From: an uncultured Prevotellaceae bacterium | Lineage (GTDB): Bacteria > Bacteroidota > Bacteroidia > Bacteroidales > Bacteroidaceae | Direction: 5' to 3' | DNA length: 16,510 nt | Assembly (NCBI GenBank): GCA_947306845.1 | Contig: CAMZHP010000037.1 | Coordinates: 1 to 16,510, forward strand | In this document: in pieces, positions 8,160-14,309 of the stretch | Position numbering within the stretch: the stretch's first letter is position 1 | Layout of the letters: every line of letters begins with the position of its first letter | The notes under the pieces: generated by a model | What the model saw: the letters and a program-made list of their open reading frames with translations, nothing else | What the model was told of the DNA's origin: nothing | Database searches by the model: none | Translations under genes and position numbers: made by a program

Positions 8160-8915
8160 ATGATGAACATGAATGATATCCTTGGCAGATTTGACAGCAT
8201 CTCACTGGATGAGATGAGTGGCATCCGATTGATGAACCGGATCGACACCAAATTTGTCACCACCATGCCCGTGCTGCTGAAGTTGCTGGACATGGCCCAG
8301 GATGAGTATATGGCTCAGGAAATCGACGGTGAGCGCAATATGCCCTACAGTACCACTTATTATGACACGACGGCCTACGACATGTTCTACATGCACCAGC
8401 ATGGTCATGCTGGACGACAGAAAATAAGGTTCCGCACCTATGTGAGTTCCAACCTCCAGTTCTTGGAGGTGAAGACCAAGAACAATCATGGCAGGACAAA
8501 GAAAAAACGCATGAAGGTGACGGACATGGACCTCAGCGACCAAGAGAAGCTGGATTTCCTGGCCCTTCATTTGGGCTATCCCGCAGATCAACTGATGCCT
8601 GCCATCCACAACAGCTTCGACCGCATCACCTTGGTCAACAAAGCACGTACCGAAAGGCTGACTATAGACACCAACTTGCAGTTCCATAATCTTGTGACAG
8701 ATAAGGAAAGGCAGATGGCTCCCCTTGTCATTGTCGAACTCAAGCGCGATGGTCTCTGCTATTCTCCAGTGCTGGAGATGCTCAGGGTGCTCAGAGTGTT
8801 TCCCCATGGTTTTAGCAAGTATTGCATGGGTTCGGCACTCACCAATGACCGGCTGAAAGTCAACCGCTTCAAACCCAAACTCATCGATATCAAGAAAATT
8901 GCTCAGAATATTTAA
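8160..8915 (+). CDS. VTC-domain protein, polyphosphate polymerase-like
   Basis: 251 residues. Matches the VTC domain, the catalytic tunnel domain of the yeast Vtc4 polyphosphate polymerase (triphosphate-tunnel fold), which builds polyphosphate from ATP. The charged residues that line the tunnel are present in order: RIDTKF with R27/K31; KIRFRTY with R90 and R92; FLEVKTK with E103, K105 and K107; R155 and R166; VIVELKRDG with E193 and K195; and FSKY with K220. No membrane helix, so cytoplasmic; the yeast SPX and transmembrane parts are absent. First gene of a tight operon with the DUF4956 membrane protein (28-bp gap) and a DUF2490 barrel. ATGs at 8160, 8163 and 8169 are all possible starts. 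Other tunnel-fold activities (triphosphatase) cannot be excluded. Confidence 0.88.
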   Translation: MMNMNDILGRFDSISLDEMSGIRLMNRIDTKFVTTMPVLLKLLDMAQDEYMAQEIDGERNMPYSTTYYDTTAYDMFYMHQHGHAGRQKIRFRTYVSSNLQFLEVKTKNNHGRTKKKRMKVTDMDLSDQEKLDFLALHLGYPADQLMPAIHNSFDRITLVNKARTERLTIDTNLQFHNLVTDKERQMAPLVIVELKRDGLCYSPVLEMLRVLRVFPHGFSKYCMGSALTNDRLKVNRFKPKLIDIKKIAQNI

Positions 8916-8943
8916 TCATCATTCAATAATAATTACATACGTA

Positions 8944-9603
8944 ATGGACATTATCGCCAACCTTATTTCTGCCGAATACCTGCACATGTTGGTCAGGTTT
9001 GCCATCTGCATGGCTGTCAACTGGGTCATCGTCGACTTGCTGTATTATCCTAAGAGCAAACGCCGTGACTTCTTCTTCACCTTCATGCTCATCGGTGTGG
9101 CTATTTTCTTCATTGTCTTCTTCATGATTTTCGTGCTGGAGGATATGAAAGGAAAGACTGGCATAGGTGTGGGCATCGGTATGTTCGGCATCTTCAGCAT
9201 CATGCGCTACCGTACAGACGCCATGCCCGTCAGGGAGATGACTTATCTCTTCATCGTACTCTGCCTTTCGGTGGTCAATGCGCTTGCGTCAACAATGCCG
9301 GTTACGGAACTCTTTCTCACCAACGTGCTCATAGTTTTGTGTGTATGGGGTTGTGAGAAAAGCCTCAAGGTGGTGCCTTGTAAACTCATCCAATACGACC
9401 GAATGGAGCTGATCAAGCCGGATCGGAGAGCAGATTTGGTTGCAGACATCAAAGAACGGACAGGGCTTGATGTCATCAGGGTGGAAGTTGGAGGTATCGA
9501 CATGTTGCGCGACATGGCAGTCATCAAGGTGTATTACCGCAGTAAGCATTCATCGTCGGTGGATGATAAGGTGAAGCTGCGCAGGACTGACTTCAGCGAT
9601 TGA
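8944..9603 (+). CDS. DUF4956 multi-pass membrane protein
   Basis: 219 residues. About five hydrophobic helices lie in residues 15-145 (LVRFAICMAVNWVIVDLLYY; FFTFMLIGVAIFFIVFFMIFV; GIGVGIGMFGIFSIM; YLFIVLCLSVVNALAS; LFLTNVLIVLCVWGC). A soluble C-terminal domain of about 75 residues follows (IKERTGLDVIRVEVGGIDMLRDMAVIKVYY). The conserved FGIFSIMRYRTDAMPVREMTY stretch is typical of DUF4956. The family commonly sits beside VTC-domain genes, so a role as membrane partner or channel for polyphosphate is a reasonable inference, not shown. I chose ATG 8944; an in-frame ATG at 8899 would overlap the VTC gene by 17 bp and adds a non-conserved N-terminus. Confidence 0.85.
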   Translation: MDIIANLISAEYLHMLVRFAICMAVNWVIVDLLYYPKSKRRDFFFTFMLIGVAIFFIVFFMIFVLEDMKGKTGIGVGIGMFGIFSIMRYRTDAMPVREMTYLFIVLCLSVVNALASTMPVTELFLTNVLIVLCVWGCEKSLKVVPCKLIQYDRMELIKPDRRADLVADIKERTGLDVIRVEVGGIDMLRDMAVIKVYYRSKHSSSVDDKVKLRRTDFSD

Positions 9604-9626
9604 AAAACAATACAATTAAAGGATAA

Positions 9627-10403
9627 ATGAAAAAGGGCATTCTGTTGATGGTGATGTGCGCACTGCCGCTGTTGGGATTTGCGCAAAGTGACGACTTCGG
9701 TACCATTCTCTCTGTGGAGGCAGACAAGAAAATCACCAAACCTCTGCATGTGGGGATAGAGGCTGAGATGCGTACTCGTGATGACGTGAAGACCATCGAC
9801 CGCTGGTCGGGCGGGGTGAGCGTCTCCTATAAATTGTTTTCATGGCTGAAGGCATCTGCTGGATATACATTGCTGTATGACAATTTCGAACGCATCTCAT
9901 ACTATGACGAAGATGACGGAAAAGTGAAGAAGGGAATTGTGAATGTGGGTGATCCCAAGAAGCGGGGAGAGTATTGGGGAACTCGCCATCGGTTGAATGT
10001 ATCACTCACCGGCAGCCATAAATTCGGCAATTTGGAGCTGTCACTCCGCGAACGATGGCAGTACACTTACCGGCCTTCCCACACTGTCGACGAGCGCTAC
10101 AGTTACTATGATGAGGACTGGGACGGCGAGGAGCACACCTACAAGGGAAAAGGCAAGAACCTCCTTCGTAGCCGGTTAATGGCGGAGTATAAACTCACCT
10201 CGGTTCCTCTGACTCCTTTTGCCAGCGTGGAGACCTATCATGCCTGGGATTTGGAGAAAATCCGCTATATGGTGGGTGGTGACTGGCGCATCAATAAGAA
10301 GAATGTCATCACGCTGTTCTATCGCTATCAGAAAGTAAACGATGACTCAGACTTAGAGCCCAACCGCCACAGTATAGGATTGACGTATAAAGTGAAATTC
10401 TGA
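9627..10403 (+). CDS. DUF2490-type outer-membrane beta-barrel protein
   Basis: 258 residues with a clear signal peptide (MKKGILLMVMCALPLLGFA, cleavage before Q20). The rest is alternating amphipathic beta-strands (VSVSYKLFSWLKASAGYTLLY, NLELSLRERWQYTY, NVITLFYRYQKV), ending GLTYKVKF with the C-terminal Phe usual for outer-membrane barrels. Two putative loops are unusually rich in Tyr, Asp and Glu (YYDEDDGKVKKG; YSYYDEDWDGEEHTYKGKGK), which may bind cations or carry surface charge. Third gene of the VTC operon, 23 bp after the DUF4956 stop. This places an envelope component with the polyphosphate-type enzymes. Function is unknown. Confidence 0.82.
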   Translation: MKKGILLMVMCALPLLGFAQSDDFGTILSVEADKKITKPLHVGIEAEMRTRDDVKTIDRWSGGVSVSYKLFSWLKASAGYTLLYDNFERISYYDEDDGKVKKGIVNVGDPKKRGEYWGTRHRLNVSLTGSHKFGNLELSLRERWQYTYRPSHTVDERYSYYDEDWDGEEHTYKGKGKNLLRSRLMAEYKLTSVPLTPFASVETYHAWDLEKIRYMVGGDWRINKKNVITLFYRYQKVNDDSDLEPNRHSIGLTYKVKF

Positions 10404-10485
10404 ATAAGCTGAAGACACTCATACCGTGCTGGTCAATGAGAAGTGGGTGTGGAATAAAATTTCAGTCAATAGACATTTTTGTCAG

Positions 10486-10531
10486 CAAGCGCAACAGAGG
10501 AGCCTGTAAACAGACCCCTCTGTTGCGCTTG
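10486..10531. terminator. Long 15-bp hairpin after the VTC/DUF4956/DUF2490 operon, possible terminator
   Basis: CAAGCGCAACAGAGG (10486-10500) is the exact reverse complement of CCTCTGTTGCGCTTG (10517-10531). The 16-base loop contains a small nested stem (CTGT-AA-ACAG). It is followed on the plus strand by GAATATTATATG, not a U tract, and a U tract is also lacking on the other side. It could be a non-canonical terminator, an mRNA-stabilising 3' structure or an operator. Confidence 0.5.
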
Positions 10532-10560
10532 AATATTATATGTGGATTTGTGTTGGTTGA

Positions 10561-10581
10561 CTTTGCAACTCGAATGCAAAG
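10561..10581. repeat. Inverted repeat CTTTGCA / TGCAAAG
   Basis: Perfect 7-bp arms (10561-10567 and 10575-10581) separated by 7 bases. Each arm ends a -7-like element facing the other: TGACTTTG on plus (one mismatch) and TACCTTTG on minus. It lies 211 bp before the GH2 start codon. It could be a regulator site or converging weak promoters. Confidence 0.35.
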
Positions 10582-10709
10582 GTAGTGCTATTTGTGGTGA
10601 AATAAAAAAAATACCTGTGTTTTCTTGTATCTATTTTTTGTCTGAATAGGAAATGGACAATTGCGCGATGTTCGGACTGATGCGGAACCTGGATAAAAAA
10701 CTAGCTTTT

Positions 10710-10743
10710 TTTGCTCTTTTTTGATAGTCTTTCATTAACTTTG
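10710..10743 (+). promoter_or_regulatory. Core promoter of the GH2 beta-glucuronidase gene
   Basis: TAACTTTG at 10736-10743 (full -7 match) with TTTG at 10710-10713, a 22-bp spacer. Predicted start near 10748, leader about 44 nt. It shows that the in-frame ATG at 10711 cannot be the start. Confidence 0.65.
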
Positions 10744-10791
10744 CAACATATAGTTGTTTTTGTTTTTAATGACCCCAATCTACTGACGAAC

Positions 10792-12594
10792 ATGAGAAAA
10801 TTATGGATTCTGTTAATGATGGCGGCAATGTCAGCCTATGGTGAACAAATTGTGTCACCTGTAAATGTAAAAGGACACAACGGACAGTCGCTCAATGGTG
10901 ACTGGCACTATATTGTCGATGTCCAGGAAGAAGGATTCTATGACTACCGGATGAATGAGACTCGGTGGGGATTCTTTATCAATGCCAAGCCCCAGCGGCC
11001 GGAAGACCTGATAGAGTATGACTTTGACAAGTCACCCACCATGCGTATACCGGGTGACTGGAATACTCAGGACGAACGCCTCTTTTTCTATGAGGGCTGT
11101 GTGTGGTTCAAGCGCGACTTCAACTGCTCCAAACGAGCCGGGATGAGATATCTGCTACATTTCGGGGCAGTCAATTACGAGGCCGTCGTCTATGTCAATG
11201 GAGTGAAAGTGGGACGACATGAGGGTGGTTTCACACAATTCTGCTTCGATGTGACTGAGCAGGTGAAGGATGGCGACAATTTCGTTATTGTGAAAGTGGA
11301 TAACAAACGAAAGGCTTCAAATGTGCCCACACTTATTTTCGATTGGTGGAACTATGGTGGCATTACACGTGACGTGACGCTGCTTACCCTGCCGTCAACC
11401 TACATCGCTGATTATTCGCTGACACTCGACGGAAAGAACACCTCCCAACTGAAATTCACTGCCCAACTCAGTGAGAAAAGAGATGGCGAGACTGTGAGGT
11501 TGAATGTTCCCGAACTGAATATCGACCGCCAGTTCAATACCAATGCTGAAGGCAAGGTGGAGACTGTCATCAGGGTAAAACCCCTGTTGTGGTCACCTGA
11601 GTCACCCAAACTCTATCAGATGACAGTCACTGGCGCTGGTGAGATCATCAAGGATGAGGTGGGATTCCGTACCATTGAGACACGGGGCAAGGAGATCTTG
11701 CTCAACGGAAAGCCTGTCTTCCTGCGTGGTATCAGCATGCATGAGGAGAAGGCCAATGGAGGTGGCAGGGCAAACAGTGTGGAAGATGCGCGTCTTCTGC
11801 TCTCGTGGGCAAAGGACTTAGGATGTAATTTTGTTAGATTGGCTCATTATCCCCATAATGAGTATATGGTAAGGGAAGCAGAGAAAATGGGCATTATGGT
11901 ATGGTCGGAGATTCCTTGCTATTGGACCATCGACTGGACTAACCCCGCCACGCTGGAAAATGCACGCGCGCAGATTCGAGACATGATTGCGCGTGACCGC
12001 AACCGCGCCAATGTCATCATCTGGAGCATCGCCAATGAGACTCCTCATTCACAGGAGCGTGACGCCTTCCTTAGCAACCTCGCCCAATATGCTCGCTCGC
12101 TGGATGCGACAAGACTCATCAGCATGGCGATGGAGGTGACATCGGCATCTAACTATAAGAACAAGTTGCAGGACAATATGAACAAGTATGTCGATGTCGT
12201 CAGCTTCAACGAATATGTGGGCTGGTACAGAGACGTGCACGATGCCCCCAAGATGGAGTGGGAGATTCCATACCAAAAGCCTGTTATCGTCAGTGAGTTC
12301 GGAGGCGGAGCCAAGCAGGGATATCATGGGGAGAAGAACCAAAGGTGGACAGAGGAGTTCCAAGCCAATCTCTATGAGGAGAACCTCAAGATGCTGGAGA
12401 AAATAGATGGCCTGGCAGGAATGACACCTTGGATTCTCAAGGACTTCAGGTCGCCGCGACGTGTGTTGCCTGACGTGCAGGACTATTATAATAGGAAAGG
12501 TGTCGTAGGCGATAACGGAAAGCACAAGATGGCCTTTGATATCCTGCATGCATGGTATGCGAAGAAGGCCAACGGAAAGATTGTAAATGAATGA
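10792..12594 (+). CDS. Secreted GH2 beta-glucuronidase
   Basis: 600 residues from ATG 10792; signal peptide MRKLWILLMMAAMSAYG, so periplasmic or exported. GH2 layout: N-terminal jelly-roll (to about 210: LNGDWHYIVD, WFKRDFNC, VYVNGVKVGRHEGGFTQFCFDVT), an Ig-like middle, then a TIM barrel from about 300 (LNGKPVFLRGISMHEE, FVRLAHYPHN). Acid/base E416 is in IIWSIANE and nucleophile E502 in VSEFGGGA. The NxK motif N567-R-K569 in YYNRKGVVGD is the carboxylate-reading signature of beta-glucuronidases, so a uronide substrate is favoured over galactoside. Between WSEIP and NARAQIRD there are only about 13 residues, so the long active-site loop of E. coli-type enzymes is absent, suggesting use of polymer or bulky substrates. 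No SusC/SusD genes adjoin. The residues are seen; exact substrate is inferred. A beta-galacturonidase remains possible. Confidence 0.88.
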   Translation: MRKLWILLMMAAMSAYGEQIVSPVNVKGHNGQSLNGDWHYIVDVQEEGFYDYRMNETRWGFFINAKPQRPEDLIEYDFDKSPTMRIPGDWNTQDERLFFYEGCVWFKRDFNCSKRAGMRYLLHFGAVNYEAVVYVNGVKVGRHEGGFTQFCFDVTEQVKDGDNFVIVKVDNKRKASNVPTLIFDWWNYGGITRDVTLLTLPSTYIADYSLTLDGKNTSQLKFTAQLSEKRDGETVRLNVPELNIDRQFNTNAEGKVETVIRVKPLLWSPESPKLYQMTVTGAGEIIKDEVGFRTIETRGKEILLNGKPVFLRGISMHEEKANGGGRANSVEDARLLLSWAKDLGCNFVRLAHYPHNEYMVREAEKMGIMVWSEIPCYWTIDWTNPATLENARAQIRDMIARDRNRANVIIWSIANETPHSQERDAFLSNLAQYARSLDATRLISMAMEVTSASNYKNKLQDNMNKYVDVVSFNEYVGWYRDVHDAPKMEWEIPYQKPVIVSEFGGGAKQGYHGEKNQRWTEEFQANLYEENLKMLEKIDGLAGMTPWILKDFRSPRRVLPDVQDYYNRKGVVGDNGKHKMAFDILHAWYAKKANGKIVNE

Positions 12595-12706
12595 GTGACA
12601 GAAATGAGATGAAATGACGTTTTTTTAGAATTGTAAGCAAAACACTTATTTTTGTGATATTTTGAAAGGAATCGGGTGATTTTTCTTTCTAATTGTTAAA
12701 TGTGTT

Positions 12707-12745
12707 AAAAATTCATAGGGAAGAGCACAACCTATGAATTTTTTT
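12707..12745 (+). terminator. AT-rich hairpin terminator after the GH2 gene
   Basis: Perfect 13-bp inverted repeat: AAAAATTCATAGG (12707-12719) and CCTATGAATTTTT (12731-12743), 11-base loop, followed by two more T. A-rich on one side and T-rich on the other, so it could work in both directions. It ends 2 bp before the -7 element of the next gene, so it may instead act as an operator. Confidence 0.6.
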
Positions 12746-12747
12746 CA

Positions 12748-12755
12748 TATATTTG
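12748..12755 (+). promoter_or_regulatory. -7 element for the 96-residue protein gene
   Basis: TATATTTG, a full TAnnTTTG match. No TTTG is found at 19-22 bp upstream, where the terminator hairpin lies. Predicted start near 12760 with a leader of about 75 nt, which argues for ATG 12835 rather than the in-frame ATG at 12757. Confidence 0.5.
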
Positions 12756-12834
12756 TGTGCGACGAATACAACTATCTCTACTTATTATTTTTTCATCAAC
12801 GATTCATTGTTCTATACCTAAAAAACTTACTATC

Positions 12835-13125
12835 ATGAAAGAGAATGTGGAAATTCAGGCATTGCAGGAATGTCTCGACGAGTACATGACCAAGACAGGC
12901 AGGATTGAGATTGACGAGATAGAAGCCAACTCTGCGCTCGCCCGTGCTGGTTTGCTCGAAGATGAAGCTCCCTCGCCAGGCAGACCTTTGAGGGAAATCC
13001 TCACCCGTCTGCGTGACAGCAACCATCTGCCGCAGAACATCAAGCACATGTATGGCAGATGGAAAATCAGACTGTCAAGAACCATTGCGAAAGTACCTCT
13101 CTTCTTTCAGTTCCAGTGTGACTGA
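12835..13125 (+). CDS. Small protein of unknown function (96 residues)
   Basis: Not recognised. From ATG 12835 it begins MKENVEIQALQECLDEYMTKTGRIEIDEIEANSALARAGLLEDEAP. The N-terminal two thirds is acidic and predicted helical; after a short PSPGRP turn comes LREILTRLRDSNHLPQNI, and the C-terminus is basic (YGRWKIRLSRTIAKVP). This acid-to-base gradient without membrane segment or signal peptide suggests a soluble, possibly nucleic-acid-binding or partner-binding protein, but that is guesswork. Codon use looks like the neighbours. The next in-frame ATG upstream (12757) sits at the promoter and adds an unrelated hydrophobic segment, so I reject it. One base after its stop is another ATG followed by a short, interrupted frame (see 13126-13380). 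Confidence 0.6.
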   Translation: MKENVEIQALQECLDEYMTKTGRIEIDEIEANSALARAGLLEDEAPSPGRPLREILTRLRDSNHLPQNIKHMYGRWKIRLSRTIAKVPLFFQFQCD

Positions 13126-13380
13126 AATGACTTGAATACGACATTTACCCTCCGGGCAAGAGTTCAAAGGAGTTATCGCTTCGTATTGTGAGTTGCAGGG
13201 CATAACTCCCCTGAATGTCTTGGGCTTCTTTGAATAAGCGTTAACAATCAATAATCCTGTGCTATCTTGGTTAAAAATTGATAAAGCGATGCAACAAAAG
13301 ACATCTTTGATCGTCATATAAGAGAATAGAGAGATTTTTTTATAAAGGTCATATTGTTTTACATCAACTTTGCCAAAATC
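13126..13380 (+). other. 255-bp spacer with an interrupted short reading frame
   Basis: An ATG at 13127 lies one base after the preceding stop. It reads two codons, then TGA (13133-13135), then 33 sense codons (IRHLPSGQEFKGVIASYCEL, then QGITPLNVLGFFE) to TAA at 13235-13237. It could be a small coupled gene broken by one nonsense change, or a chance open frame. The remainder is AT-rich; the only signal is a weak promoter next to the lipoprotein gene. Confidence 0.25.
13365..13372 (+). promoter_or_regulatory. Weak -7 element of the OmpA-family lipoprotein gene
   Basis: CAACTTTG, one mismatch to TAnnTTTG, ending 8 bp before ATG 13381; no good -33 box. If used, the mRNA is nearly leaderless and the in-frame ATG at 13354 is excluded. 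Confidence 0.4.
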
Positions 13381-14217
13381 ATGAGAAATAAGATTTTTCT
13401 GTTTTCGCTGGTGGTAGCGGGAGTGCTGATGAGCAGCTGTGCCAGCAAGAAGGATTTGCTCAACTGCCAGAGTGAGAACCGCACGCTTACCAACAATTAT
13501 CAGGATGCCAAGGAGCAATTGGCAGCAAGCAATGCAAGAGTGACGAGCCTTGAGGAGCAACTCGCTCAGGCTAAGAGAGACTATGCCAAGTTGCAACGCT
13601 CGCTAGACAAGAGTCTGTCGAATGCCAGTCAGAACAATGTGAGCATCGAGAAACTTGTTGACCAGATCAATGAGTCGAACCAGTATATCCGTCACTTGGT
13701 GGAGGTGAAGAGCAAGAGCGACTCGCTCAACATGGTGCTCACCAACAACCTCACTCGTTCGCTCAGCAAAGAGGAACTGAAGGAGGTCGATGTGCAGGTG
13801 CTCAAGGGTGTCGTCTATATCTCATTGGCAGACAATATGCTCTACAAGAGCGGAAGCTATGAGATCAACAGCCGTGCACAGGAGACACTCAGCAAGATTG
13901 CCAAGATCATCGTCGACTACAGCGACTATGACGTGCTCGTGGAAGGCAACACCGACAACGTGCCCATCACCCGCGAGAACATACGTAACAACTGGGATCT
14001 CAGCTGTCTGCGTGCATCAAGTGTCGTACAGTATTTGCAGAATAATTTCGGTGTCGACCCGAAACGCCTGACAGCAGGTGGGCGCGGTGAGTACAATCCG
14101 CTGACCACCAACGACACTGACCTGGGTAAGCAACGCAATCGCCGTACGCAGATCATCATCACTCCGAAACTCGATCAATTCATGGAACTGATTGATGCTG
14201 CTCCTGAGAGTGAGTAG
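13381..14217 (+). CDS. OmpA-family lipoprotein with coiled coil
   Basis: 278 residues. Lipoprotein signal peptide (MRNKIFLFSLVVAGVLMSSC) with lipidated C20, so anchored in a membrane, most likely the outer one. Residues 30-120 are heptad-like and rich in Gln, Glu, Lys and Ser (ENRTLTNNYQDAKEQLAASN, VTSLEEQLAQAKRDYAKLQR), a coiled coil that could span the periplasm. Residues about 140-260 are an OmpA/MotB peptidoglycan-binding domain: VLVEGNTDNVPI, NNWDLSCLRASSVVQYLQ, RLTAGGRGEYNPL, and NRRTQIIITP with the paired arginines that hold diaminopimelate. It probably ties the outer membrane to the cell wall. The gene stands alone between a weak promoter and a terminator. The start is chosen because of the perfect lipobox spacing. 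Confidence 0.93.
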   Translation: MRNKIFLFSLVVAGVLMSSCASKKDLLNCQSENRTLTNNYQDAKEQLAASNARVTSLEEQLAQAKRDYAKLQRSLDKSLSNASQNNVSIEKLVDQINESNQYIRHLVEVKSKSDSLNMVLTNNLTRSLSKEELKEVDVQVLKGVVYISLADNMLYKSGSYEINSRAQETLSKIAKIIVDYSDYDVLVEGNTDNVPITRENIRNNWDLSCLRASSVVQYLQNNFGVDPKRLTAGGRGEYNPLTTNDTDLGKQRNRRTQIIITPKLDQFMELIDAAPESE

Positions 14218-14265
14218 CACGGCATGTCTGTGAATCTGGTTTTTCAAAAGAGAATTAAAAGGGGC

Positions 14266-14300
14266 GCCATATTTCTTTCGAAGTATGGCTCTCTTATTTT
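14266..14300 (+). terminator. Terminator between the convergent OmpA and protease genes
   Basis: GCCATA (14266-14271) pairs with TATGGC (14284-14289); the stem continues inward through one U-G wobble and TTC/GAA to a TTTC loop, 10 bp in all. TCTCTTATTTT follows on the plus strand. On the minus strand the hairpin is followed by GCCCCTTTT, so it may serve both converging genes. Confidence 0.65.
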
Positions 14301-14309
14301 GGGATCACT

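Larger units (their letters stand above)
10404..10791. other. 388-bp spacer between the DUF2490 gene and the beta-glucuronidase gene
   Basis: No convincing coding frame. It holds, in order: an AT-rich stretch; a long hairpin (10486-10531); an inverted repeat with facing -7-like elements (10561-10581, extending to 10584); about 100 bases of AT-rich sequence without recognised signals; and the promoter of the GH2 gene (10710-10743). On the minus strand, TACCTTTG (10577-10584) has only TTTT at the -33 position, so a leftward transcript is possible but weakly supported. Confidence 0.6.

Noticed and set aside
8202..8807. 201-residue minus-strand frame opposite the VTC gene
   Set aside because: The VTC frame has all family residues on the plus strand; the antisense frame is a shadow.
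10711..10791. Longer N-terminus of the glucuronidase from ATG 10711
   Set aside because: The -7 element at 10736-10743 lies inside it, and the signal peptide begins at 10792.
13075..13596. 173-residue minus-strand frame overlapping the small gene and the lipoprotein gene
   Set aside because: It is antisense to a clear lipoprotein signal peptide and coiled coil, shows no family features, and has no promoter near its start.
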